From Alphaproteobacteria bacterium (GTDB lineage Bacteria > Pseudomonadota > Alphaproteobacteria > Reyranellales > Reyranellaceae), in contig JAHBYP010000005.1 of NCBI GenBank assembly GCA_019635875.1, positions 1 to 64,000 on the forward strand: a stretch of DNA of 64,000 bases, read 5' to 3'. Of the stretch, positions 49,907 through 57,149 are shown piece after piece (position 1 is the first letter of the stretch; each line of letters starts with the position of its first letter). Position numbers and translations under genes: made by a program. The notes beneath the pieces were generated by a model. That model saw nothing but the letters and a program-made list of their open reading frames with translations, searched no databases and had not been told where the DNA came from.

Positions 49907-51208
49907 ATGGCAGAGACGATCGAGGACAGCGAGGCGCCGAAGCAGACGCCTGGACCCAGCAAGCCGCGCCTTTGGCGGATGCTCGGCCCAGGCCTGATCA
50001 CCGGCGCATCCGACGACGATCCCAGCGGCATCGCGACGTACAGCCAGGCAGGCGCACAGTTCGGCTATACGCTCGGTTGGACACTTCTGCTGACATGGCC
50101 CCTGATGGCGGCGATTCAGATGATCGCCGCCCGGCTGGGCCGTACTACCGGCCACGGCATCGCCGGAGTTCTGCGTAGGCACTACCCGGTTGCGTTGCTA
50201 CAGGCGATCGTGGCAGCGCTGCTGATCGCCAACATCATCAATATCGGCGCCAACCTCGGCGCAATGGCCGACGCGACCAGGCTCGTGATTGGCGGATCGA
50301 GCGCGCTGTGGCTGCTGGGCTTCGGCGCGCTCTGCATCGTGCTGCAGGTCTTCATGCAGTACACGCGCTATGTGAGGATGCTGAAGTACCTCACAGTCGC
50401 GCTCTTCGCCTACGTCGCTACCTTGTTTCTGGTCGAGATCGATTGGCCGGCGGCAGTGAGAGGGCTGGCCATTCCAACCGTTACCCCGTCGCGCGAGACG
50501 CTGACCACGATCGTGGCCATTCTGGGCACGACGATCAGTCCCTATCTCTTCTTTTGGCAGGCTTCGGAGGAAGCGGAGGACGTTCGTGTCGTGCCTGGAC
50601 GGCGGCCGCTGAACTGCGCCCCTTCGCAGGCGCCGATGGCGCTGGAGCGCATCCGCATCGACACCCTGATCGGCATGGGCTTCTCGAACGCCATCGCACT
50701 TGCCATCGTGATCACTGCCGCTGCGGCGCTGAATGGGCGAATCGAACGCATCCAGAGCTCGGCGCAGGCTGCCGAGGCGCTGAGACCGGTGGCAGGCCCC
50801 TATGCCGAGTTGATCTTTGCCCTCGGCATCATCGGGACCGGATTTCTCGCGATCCCGGTGCTGGCCGGCTCGGCGGCCTATGCACTGGCGGAGGCACGGC
50901 ACTGGCGCGTCGGCCTGGCGCGCAAGCCGCGCGAGGCGTCGGGCTTCTATGCGACGATAGCAACCGCGACAGCGATTGGCATGGTGTTGAACTTCATGCC
51001 CGTCAACCCGATCCAGGCATTGTACTGGAGCGCAGTCATCAACGGTGTCGTGGCGGTCCCGGTCATGTTCATGCTGATGCTGGCATCCCGCAACCGTTCG
51101 GTCATGGGACAATTCGCCGTCGGCGGTCTCCTCGCATGGCTTGGCTGGGCATCCGCCGGGTTGATGGCAGCCGCGGTGGGCTCGATGCTGTGGGTGATAA
51201 TCGCGTGA
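49907..51208 (+). CDS. NRAMP-related divalent metal transporter
   Basis: A 433-residue membrane protein with 11 or so helices of the NRAMP superfamily. Start LGPGLITGASDDDPSGIATY matches NRAMP helix 1, and TTISPYLFFWQASEEAEDV matches helix 6. Canonical transition-metal NRAMPs have DPGN in helix 1 and MPH in helix 6; here these read DPSG and SPYLF. The Met ligand that favours Mn/Fe is therefore missing, as in NRAMP-related Mg2+ carriers. The substrate is thus open. An EcfG-type promoter lies directly upstream. Confidence 0.85.
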   Translation: MAETIEDSEAPKQTPGPSKPRLWRMLGPGLITGASDDDPSGIATYSQAGAQFGYTLGWTLLLTWPLMAAIQMIAARLGRTTGHGIAGVLRRHYPVALLQAIVAALLIANIINIGANLGAMADATRLVIGGSSALWLLGFGALCIVLQVFMQYTRYVRMLKYLTVALFAYVATLFLVEIDWPAAVRGLAIPTVTPSRETLTTIVAILGTTISPYLFFWQASEEAEDVRVVPGRRPLNCAPSQAPMALERIRIDTLIGMGFSNAIALAIVITAAAALNGRIERIQSSAQAAEALRPVAGPYAELIFALGIIGTGFLAIPVLAGSAAYALAEARHWRVGLARKPREASGFYATIATATAIGMVLNFMPVNPIQALYWSAVINGVVAVPVMFMLMLASRNRSVMGQFAVGGLLAWLGWASAGLMAAAVGSMLWVIIA

Positions 51209-51294
51209 TCACCCACACGAGGTCGCACGACGATTGGCTGCACAGGCATGTGCGTCGCCCCCTGCCGGGACGCCAAACGCAAGAGGCGCCGCCT

Positions 51295-51319
51295 GGAACT
51301 CACCCATCCGCGCGACGTT
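51295..51319 (+). promoter_or_regulatory. EcfG-type promoter
   Basis: GGAAC (51295-51299), 16-nt spacer, CGTT (51316-51319). Next gene on this strand is the 24-residue miniprotein at 51409, 90 nt downstream. Confidence 0.72.
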
Positions 51320-51408
51320 GCACAACACCCATCCGGGAAACAATGCAGCTTAGCCAGTCGGCCCGTGCCGCCACCATTTGCGGCAAAGCGCCGAAATGGG
51401 AGGTCCTC

Positions 51409-51483
51409 ATGCACAGCATCATTTATGTGGTTGGCCTTGTTGTCGTCGTCCTCGCCGTCTTGGCGTTTTTCGGGCTGCGATAG
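51409..51483 (+). CDS. 24-residue single-helix membrane miniprotein
   Basis: Reads MHSIIYVVGLVVVVLAVLAF then FGLR: one membrane helix with a short charged end. GGGAGG lies 6-7 nt before the ATG. Miniproteins of this form are seen in other alphaproteobacteria. An exact EcfG-type promoter stands upstream and a strong terminator follows (51525-51561), so it makes a short self-contained transcription unit. Function unknown. Confidence 0.7.
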   Translation: MHSIIYVVGLVVVVLAVLAFFGLR

Positions 51484-51524
51484 GCAAGGTGGGACGCAGC
51501 CGACAGAAAGGTGAGGATGCAAGA

Positions 51525-51561
51525 CAGGTGCGCCGCTCCCACCAAGGGAGCGGCGCACCTG
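51525..51561. terminator. Strong bidirectional hairpin terminator
   Basis: Perfect 16-bp stem CAGGTGCGCCGCTCCC / GGGAGCGGCGCACCTG with loop ACCAA, followed by TTTG on the plus side. It lies between the miniprotein gene and the convergent lipoprotein gene and serves both. Confidence 0.85.
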
Positions 51562-51574
51562 TTTGCGTCTCGTT

Positions 51575-51745
51575 CTACCGCGTCGGAACGACCACGGTCG
51601 TTGTCGGCGGCGGCGGCGCCGGGGTGTACACCACTGCCGCCGCAGGTTCCGGCGCCACCGGCTTCTCGACGACAGTACGTTCGGTCCTCACGGTGCACGC
51701 CGACGCCACCAGGGCGATCGCGGCAAGCAACATCACATACTTCAT
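51575..51745 (-). CDS. Small lipoprotein
   Basis: A 56-residue lipoprotein: signal MKYVMLLAAIALVASAC with lipobox Cys17, then a Pro/Val/Thr-rich tail (PAPPPPTTTVVVPTR). GGAG precedes the ATG. The GCAAC-variant stress-type promoter at 51778-51802 lies just upstream. Similar tiny lipoproteins occur next to stress genes; no function is known. Confidence 0.72.
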   Translation of the reverse strand: MKYVMLLAAIALVASACTVRTERTVVEKPVAPEPAAAVVYTPAPPPPTTTVVVPTR

Positions 51746-51777
51746 CTCTCGTCTCCGTAACTTGGTCGTGGAGCAAG

Positions 51778-51802
51778 AACGGAGCGACCTGGCGCCGGTT
51801 GC
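51778..51802 (-). promoter_or_regulatory. EcfG-like promoter, GCAAC variant
   Basis: Minus-strand GCAAC-N16-CGTT (AACG 51778-51781, GTTGC 51798-51802), 33 nt before the lipoprotein ATG. Confidence 0.4.
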
Positions 51803-51917
51803 CCGCCTGCAGGAGTGAGCGATTGCACTCCTTTCATCGCTACTGTCGTGTGGCATGGCGCGTGCTTCCACAATCGCGGTAGGAAGTGATCAGGGATGCG
51901 ATTCGGGGGAGAAGGCC

Positions 51918-52286
51918 GTGACCGGCGACACTCCGCTGACCGGGTTGCGCGTGCTTGTCGTGGAAGACAACTTCATGGTCGCCGCGCAGATCGAGCAGAC
52001 GCTGCTCGACGCGGGGGCGATCGTCGTCGGGCCGGTCGGCCAGCTGGACGACGCCATACGTCTGGCCGAGAGCGAAGCGCTGGACGGCGCCGTGCTCGAC
52101 ATCAACCTGAACGGCGAGAGATGCTTCGGTGCCGCCAGCGTGCTGGCCCGCCGCGGCATACCGTTCTTCTTCGCCTCGGGCTATGGCGTGGGAATCCTCC
52201 CCGACGACATGCGGGAGGTGCCGCTGCTCGGCAAGCCCTTCAGCCAGCACGAGCTGATCGACATGGCGATCTTCCGCATGACCTGA
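51918..52286 (+). CDS. Single-domain response regulator
   Basis: A 122-residue receiver domain: VLVVEDNFMVAAQIEQTLLD, phospho-acceptor Asp61 in GAVLDINLNGE, FFFASGYG and LLGKPFSQHEL with the conserved Lys. The Asn-Phe-Met after the acidic pocket and the INLNGE motif resemble receivers of the alphaproteobacterial CheY-like group paired with HWE kinases. GTG at 51918 has a GGGGGAGAAGG site before it; ATG at 51855 is the alternative. Confidence 0.82.
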   Translation: MTGDTPLTGLRVLVVEDNFMVAAQIEQTLLDAGAIVVGPVGQLDDAIRLAESEALDGAVLDINLNGERCFGAASVLARRGIPFFFASGYGVGILPDDMREVPLLGKPFSQHELIDMAIFRMT

Positions 52287-52388
52287 GCGGCGGGCGCGCC
52301 AACGCGCCGGATCGCCGCCGGTTGCGCGTCAGCCAGGGGACAGAACGGAAAACAGCGGGGAAAAGCCGGGCGACGGCGACCTCCAGCC

Positions 52389-52515
52389 TGTCATCCCGAG
52401 CGCAGCGAGGGATCCAGGATGTCTTCCTGGGAGCGCCGGCGTCTCGCCGGCACTTGAAGAGGCCGGCGGGAGGCCGGCGGTCCCAAAGAGATCCCTCGCT
52501 GCGCTCGCGATGACA
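52389..52515. repeat. Type C repeat with a second palindrome inserted
   Basis: Outer arms TGTCATCCCGAGCGCAGCGA and ATCCCTCGCTGCGCTCG-GATGACA. Between them is a different element of about 65 bp, GGGAGCGCCGGCGTCTCGCC through GGCCGGCGGTCCC, itself partly inverted. It looks like one repeat nested in another. Confidence 0.75.
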
Positions 52516-52525
52516 GTCGCATTTG

Positions 52526-52810
52526 CTAGCGTGCGCGAACCTGGGTCGCGCCGGCCTCCCGCAGCGCCGAGCGCACGATCTCACCGCTCTCGTCGTGGCA
52601 ATCGACCGACACCTCGATCGGACCGGCCAGCTCCGGCTCGCCCTTCTTCCCGGCATCGGCACCGGCGGCGCGCACGCCCGAGGTGTTGGCCACGCCCGGT
52701 GCGCGCACGAAGACGTCGCTGCGATTGACGCCGTGCTTCTGGACAAGGTGCTCGACCGCCATCTCCGCGCCGCGGCGGGTCTCGAACTGCGCCACGATGG
52801 TCTGTTCCAT
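52526..52810 (-). CDS. Small stress-type protein
   Basis: A 94-residue protein (MEQTIVAQFETRRGAEMAVE, then HLVQKHGVNRSDVFVRAPG, GPIEVSVDCHDESGEIVRSA). The repeated beta-alpha pattern with the RRGAEMAVEHLV helix recalls the GSP17M-like N-terminal domain of the 10750 and 58673 proteins. GGGAGAGG precedes the ATG. It lies next to the nested repeat. Function unknown; a general-stress link is an inference. Confidence 0.65.
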   Translation of the reverse strand: MEQTIVAQFETRRGAEMAVEHLVQKHGVNRSDVFVRAPGVANTSGVRAAGADAGKKGEPELAGPIEVSVDCHDESGEIVRSALREAGATQVRAR

Positions 52811-52889
52811 GGGCCTCTCCCTCGATCGTCGTGGCTTGCACAACGCGCCGGCGACCGGCGGGTGCCGATCCCGGGTCGTGGTCGCGCCT

Positions 52890-52914
52890 GGAACTCCGAC
52901 CTTCGATCGACGTT
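52890..52914 (+). promoter_or_regulatory. EcfG-type promoter with no obvious adjacent gene
   Basis: GGAAC (52890-52894), 16-nt spacer, CGTT (52911-52914). Predicted transcription start is near 52921. A strong hairpin follows at 52947-52983. The nearest plus-strand gene is the 38-residue protein at 53112. Confidence 0.65.
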
Positions 52915-52920
52915 CAACGC

Positions 52921-52995
52921 CCGTCAGTGATGACGACGCAGACTTCGGGCGGCCCCTTTGAGTCCCCCCAAGGGAGGCCGCCCATCCTTTCTTTC
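52921..52995 (+). ncRNA. Candidate short stress RNA or attenuator
   Basis: A predicted ~75-nt transcript from the promoter at 52890 would end after the hairpin GGGCGGCC...GGCCGCCC (52947-52983, with an inner CCTT/AAGG pairing), followed by ATCCTTTCTTTC. This looks like a terminator with a weak T tract. It could be a small RNA or a leader hairpin for 53112. No family is recognised. Confidence 0.3.
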
Positions 52996-53111
52996 CGCCG
53001 TGCCGGACTGCGTCCATCCGCCCCCGAACGCTCACAGCATTGCGCGCAACATCGCCATGCCTTCGCCCGTTTCTGCTGGCAGAAGGGGACGAATGGCACG
53101 GCAGGTGAGTC

Positions 53112-53228
53112 ATGCGCCGGGAATTGTCTAGACGAGAAGCAGCGGCCCGCAACGATCGCATCGCCCTGGTGGCGGTGCTCGGCATGATGGCGACGTTTCT
53201 CGGCGCCACGGTCTGGCTGCTGAACTGA
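53112..53228 (+). CDS. Small single-helix membrane protein
   Basis: A 38-residue protein: charged N-terminus MRRELSRREAAARNDR followed by a membrane helix IALVAVLGMMATFLGATVW. GGCAGG lies upstream of the ATG. It is 50 nt before the multi-helix gene at 53278 and may be expressed with it from the promoter at 52890. Function unknown. Confidence 0.5.
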   Translation: MRRELSRREAAARNDRIALVAVLGMMATFLGATVWLLN

Positions 53229-53277
53229 CGCAACCCTTGCCGCGGCGCCGCCTTGTTTCCCGACAGGGTGCGCCTTG

Positions 53278-53856
53278 ATGTCGACCGACTCCCTCCTCGC
53301 CTACGCCCTGCTCTACGGCATCATCCCGGCGTGGCTGGCTTTCGGCCTCGCCGACTGGCAGTGCCATCGCCGCGCCGCCATCGAATGGACCTCCGGGCCG
53401 CGCGAATCGCTGCTGCACATCGTCCAGCTCGCCACCGTCGGCTTGCCGCTGCTGGCCATGCTGTTCCTGCAGGTCAACGCCCTGGTGATGCTGCTGATGC
53501 TGGCGGGCCTCGTGCTGCACAGTCTCGCCGCCGCCATCGATATCGCCTACGCCGATGCCACGCGCCGCATCGCGCCCGCCGAGCAGCACGTGCACGGCGC
53601 GCTGGGCGCCTTGCCGGTGGCGGCGACCTTCATCGTCGTCGTGCTGCACTGGCCGGAATTCCGCGCGCTGTGGAGCGGCGGCGCCTCCTTCGCCGTGGCG
53701 CTCAAGCAGCCGCCCCTGCCCGGCTGGTACCTGATCGCCGTGCTGGCCGGCACCGGCCTGTTCGGCGTGCTGCCCTACGCCGAGGAGCTGCTGCGCACCC
53801 TGCGCCACAGGCGCAGCATTTCGGCCATGTCGCCGACCCTCGCCAGATTGGACTAA
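53278..53856 (+). CDS. Multi-helix membrane protein
   Basis: A 192-residue integral membrane protein with about five hydrophobic helices, starting DSLLAYALLYGIIPAWLAFG. Conserved-looking polar residues inside or near helices are DWQCHRR, ESLLHIVQ, and HSLAAAIDIAYADATRRI. It has no known domain that I can name. It lies 44 nt before the multi-PAS kinase and may form an operon with it, for instance as an accessory sensor subunit; this is inference. ATG 53278 preferred to TTG 53275. Confidence 0.72.
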   Translation: MSTDSLLAYALLYGIIPAWLAFGLADWQCHRRAAIEWTSGPRESLLHIVQLATVGLPLLAMLFLQVNALVMLLMLAGLVLHSLAAAIDIAYADATRRIAPAEQHVHGALGALPVAATFIVVVLHWPEFRALWSGGASFAVALKQPPLPGWYLIAVLAGTGLFGVLPYAEELLRTLRHRRSISAMSPTLARLD

Positions 53857-53900
53857 TCGCCGGTTGGTTCGCGGCCCGAACAAAGCTACGCAACTCTGCA

Positions 53901-56051
53901 ATGAGTGCGTCCCGCGAAGAGCTTGCCAACGACCATCTCGGCGCCATCGGCCGCCGGGGTGTCGCCCTCGCCGCCTTGGCGGTGGTCCTGCTCGCTCTGG
54001 CGGCGGGCACGGCTTCCGGCACGCTGCCGCTGCTGCCGGCGGACAACGGCACCTGGATCGCCATGGGCGCCAGCGCGGTGCTGCTCTTCGCCTTCGGCAG
54101 CACCACGGCGGCCAACCGGCGGCGCTGGCTGGCGGCGGAGCGGGCGCAGAAGGAGGCCGTCGAATCGCGCCAGCAGCTGCTCGAGGCGATCGAGGCCATC
54201 CCCGTCGGCTTCGGCCTGTACGGCCGCGACGGCCGCATGGTGATGTTCAACAGCCGGCTGGCGGCGGTGAATCCCGCCGTCTACAAGCCCGACATCATCG
54301 GCCTGCACTACGAGGAGATCATCGACCGTCTGGTCGCCTGGCGGCCGGCCGAGCTCGGCGACCGCGAGGACGTGCGCAATCTGCTGCTCACGCGCTTTCG
54401 CGCGCAGAACCCGGGCCACACCCAGCGCGTGCCGGACGGCCGCTACGTCGACTCGAACGAGATCCACACGGCCAGCGGCTACATCGCCTCCTGCCGCGTC
54501 GACATCACCGCGCTGAAGCAGCGCGAGGCCGAGCTCGAGGCCAGCGAGGCGCGCTACCGCCACGTCGTCGACTCGATGCTCGACGCCGTCTTCACCACCG
54601 ATGCCGCCGGCGTCAGCTATGTCAGCCCCGCCGCCGAACGCGTGCTCGGCCTGGCGCCGGAGCAGATCGTCGGCGTCTCGCCGACGCGGCTGTTCCACCC
54701 CGACGACGTGCCGGCGATGATCGAGGGCCTGCGCGCCGCCCAGCGCGCGCCGGGCACGATGCAGGCGCTGCGCATCCGCGCCGGCGGCCTGCTGCCCACC
54801 GGGCACTGGCTCGACCTGCGCTTCAAGACCACCGGCGCGCCCGACGCCGACGGCCGCTACGCCCTGATCGGCGTGGTGCGCGACATCGAAGCCCAGGTGC
54901 GGCTCGAGCAGTCGCAGCGCGACGACATGCTGAAGCTGCGCTCCATCGTGGAGTCCAGCGGCGCGCTGATCGCGCTGGTCAACTCGCATCGGCGCATCGT
55001 GCTGGCCAATCGCAGCTTCATCGAGGCGGCGGGCAAGCCGCTCGAGCACGTGATCGGCCAGCGCTACACCGACGTCGTCGATTGCGATGCCGATGCCCGG
55101 GCTCTCGCCGCCTGGTTCGCCGGCGAGCAGCGCGAATCGTTCGCCTTCGACCAGGTGGTGAGGAGCGGCGCGGGCCGCCGCGTCGTGCGCGTCACGGCGA
55201 GCCACGTGCACGACGAGGATCGCGACATCGACTACAGCCTGTTCCTGGGCGTCGACGAGACCCAGCGCCGCTCGGCCGAGGTGCGCGCGCTCGATGCCTC
55301 GCGGCTGGCGACCCTGGGCGAGATGGCCACCGGCATCGCCCACGAGATCAACCAGCCGCTGACCGTGGTGCAGTTCGGCGTCGACGCGCTGGCCGCCGAT
55401 ATCGAGGACGGCCTGCACAAGGACGATGCCGAGGGCTACGCCGAGGATGCGTTGCGCCACATCACGCGCGTGCGCAACCAGGCGCAGCGCGCCGCCGCCA
55501 TCGTGCGCCGCCTGCAGGGCTTCGCGCGCAAGGGTGACGAGCAGGCGCAGCCCTTCGACATCGCCGAGGCCGTCGCCGGCGCGGTGGACCTGGTGAGCGA
55601 GCAGATGCGCCTGGCGCGCATCGCGGTCGACCTCGAGCTGCCGGCGGACCTGCCGGCGGTGCACGGCCACGCCAACCGCCTGCAGCAGGTGGTGATCAAC
55701 CTGATGATCAACGCGCGCGACGCGATCAACGAGGAGCGCGCGCGCAACGGCGGCAAGATCGAGCAGGCGCACATCGACATCCGCGCCCGCCACGACGTCC
55801 AGTCGGGCCGCCTGGTGGTCGAGGTCGGCGACAGCGGGCCGGGCATCCCCGAGCACGTGCTGCCCCGCCTGTTCGAATCGTTCTTCACCACCAAGCCCAA
55901 GGGCAAGGGCACCGGGCTCGGCCTGTCGATCAGCACCGAGATCATGGGCGAGATGCAGGGCACGATCGCCGCCGCCAACCGGCCCGAGCGCGGCGCCGTC
56001 TTCCGCCTCGACCTGCCGGCGCTGACGCGCGATCTGTCCCGGGCGGCATGA
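53901..56051 (+). CDS. Multi-PAS sensor histidine kinase, paralogue of 4753-7323
   Basis: A 716-residue kinase with two closely spaced N-terminal membrane helices (about 22-40 and 48-66) and almost no periplasmic part. PAS domains follow, then HisKA with MATGIAHEINQPLTVVQF, N box NLMINARDA, G boxes GDSGPGIPEH and GKGTGLGLSIS. From the first PAS onward it is very similar to the kinase at 4753-7323, but the ~130-residue periplasmic loop of that protein is missing, so the two must sense different cues. No response regulator gene overlaps it; the receiver at 51918 is the nearest. Confidence 0.92.
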   Translation: MSASREELANDHLGAIGRRGVALAALAVVLLALAAGTASGTLPLLPADNGTWIAMGASAVLLFAFGSTTAANRRRWLAAERAQKEAVESRQQLLEAIEAIPVGFGLYGRDGRMVMFNSRLAAVNPAVYKPDIIGLHYEEIIDRLVAWRPAELGDREDVRNLLLTRFRAQNPGHTQRVPDGRYVDSNEIHTASGYIASCRVDITALKQREAELEASEARYRHVVDSMLDAVFTTDAAGVSYVSPAAERVLGLAPEQIVGVSPTRLFHPDDVPAMIEGLRAAQRAPGTMQALRIRAGGLLPTGHWLDLRFKTTGAPDADGRYALIGVVRDIEAQVRLEQSQRDDMLKLRSIVESSGALIALVNSHRRIVLANRSFIEAAGKPLEHVIGQRYTDVVDCDADARALAAWFAGEQRESFAFDQVVRSGAGRRVVRVTASHVHDEDRDIDYSLFLGVDETQRRSAEVRALDASRLATLGEMATGIAHEINQPLTVVQFGVDALAADIEDGLHKDDAEGYAEDALRHITRVRNQAQRAAAIVRRLQGFARKGDEQAQPFDIAEAVAGAVDLVSEQMRLARIAVDLELPADLPAVHGHANRLQQVVINLMINARDAINEERARNGGKIEQAHIDIRARHDVQSGRLVVEVGDSGPGIPEHVLPRLFESFFTTKPKGKGTGLGLSISTEIMGEMQGTIAAANRPERGAVFRLDLPALTRDLSRAA

Positions 56052-56077
56052 TCGACGCCGACGGGTGATTCACCCCG

Positions 56078-56144
56078 TGTCATCCCGAGCGCAGCGAGGG
56101 ATCCAGGCGGCTTCCCTGGATCCCTCGCTGCGCTCGGGATGACA
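56078..56144. repeat. Type C palindromic repeat
   Basis: TGTCATCCCGAGCGCAGCGA plus GGGATCC, spacer, and the inverted arm ending GGATGACA, after the kinase gene. Confidence 0.92.
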
Positions 56145-56202
56145 AAGGGGGCTTTGTCGAGAGATTGCGATCGCGGCAGCAGCCACGCACCGGTGCTGAC
56201 GC

Positions 56203-57069
56203 TCAGCGGCCTGCGCCGCCGCCCCCGCCGCCGCCGTTGCCGCCGCCGCCACTGCCGCCGCCACCGGCACTGGCGGCCGCGCTCGGGCCGGGCGATTCGC
56301 CACGGATCGGATCGCCGTGCCCGGCCGGCGACACGGTGCCCGAGCGCCAGACGCGCTGCAGCCAGCCCTCGCGGCGCTGCGGTGCATGCGCCTGGACGCC
56401 CTCGCGCACGGCCCTCGTGATCGCGCGCGGCGGCGGCGGCGGCGCCAGGCGCGGCTGCGATGGTGAGGCAATCGCGGGCCGCGGCGGCGGTAACGGCACC
56501 GGCAGGTCGTCCAGCAGCAGGGCCTCACGCGGCAGGACCTCGGGCGGCAGCGCGTCGGCATGCGCCCGGGCGGGCGGCGACGGGGAGACGGGTGCGCTGT
56601 CGACGACGATCGCCGGCGCCGACAGCGCCTTGCGATCGGGCGCGCCACCGCCGCCCAGCACCAGCGCCAGCAGCGCGCCGTGCAGGCCCAGCGCGGCGGC
56701 AATGGCGAACGCGCTGCGAACCGGCGAGGCCGTGAGCGCGCCGTGCAGCCGGGCGAGCGCCGGGGGCGGCGGCGGTGGGTCATCGCCGACGTCATCATCT
56801 TCGTCGACGTCATCATCGTCGTCGTCGGGATCGCCCACGGCCACGACCGGTCGCGCGGGCACGCGCGCGCGGTACTCGGCGTGGCGCTTGTCGAGCTCGG
56901 CGCGCAGGCCGCATTCCGGGCAGGCGATGGTCGCGGCCGAGCGCCCGCAAGCGGCGCAATGCGAGCCGTTCTCGCGATCCCATACGATCGACGCGCCGCA
57001 GGCTTCGCAGGCCAGCTGGGGCGTGTCGAGCCCGCAGCCCGGACAATTATGGCCGACGACCAGTGTCAT
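56203..57069 (-). CDS. Double-zinc-ribbon membrane protein, tandem copy 1
   Basis: A 288-residue protein. The N-terminal ~55 residues carry four CxxC knuckles: NCPGCG, ACEACG, HCAACG, ACPECG, enough for two zinc ribbons. Then come an acidic run of Asp/Glu (about residues 80-95), a Pro run, one membrane helix (AIAAALGLHGALLALVLGGG, about 125-145), a Pro-rich exported stretch and a Gly-rich tail. It is a tandem paralogue of 57150-57800. The GCAAC-type promoter motif at 57094 lies upstream. Cytoplasmic zinc heads with an exported Pro-rich part suggest a scaffold, but function is unknown. Confidence 0.75.
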   Translation of the reverse strand: MTLVVGHNCPGCGLDTPQLACEACGASIVWDRENGSHCAACGRSAATIACPECGLRAELDKRHAEYRARVPARPVVAVGDPDDDDDDVDEDDDVGDDPPPPPPALARLHGALTASPVRSAFAIAAALGLHGALLALVLGGGGAPDRKALSAPAIVVDSAPVSPSPPARAHADALPPEVLPREALLLDDLPVPLPPPRPAIASPSQPRLAPPPPPRAITRAVREGVQAHAPQRREGWLQRVWRSGTVSPAGHGDPIRGESPGPSAAASAGGGGSGGGGNGGGGGGGAGR

Positions 57070-57093
57070 GGCACTACCCCGCAAGCGTCAGCA

Positions 57094-57118
57094 AACGACG
57101 CATCGGGCGGCGTGTTGC
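57094..57118 (-). promoter_or_regulatory. EcfG-like promoter, GCAAC variant
   Basis: Minus-strand GCAAC-N16-CGTT (AACG 57094-57097, GTTGC 57114-57118), 25 nt before the ATG at 57069. Confidence 0.35.
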
Positions 57119-57149
57119 GTGTCGGCGCCAAATAAATTGCGGGTGTGGC

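Noticed and set aside
52831..53187. Frame of 118 codons on the plus strand
   Set aside because: It has no ribosome-binding site, starts upstream of the promoter at 52890 and crosses a strong hairpin; composition is not protein-like.
53886..55856. Long minus-strand frame opposite the multi-PAS kinase
   Set aside because: Shadow of the kinase gene. The same type of frame exists opposite the paralogue at 4945-6903, which shows that it follows from codon bias.
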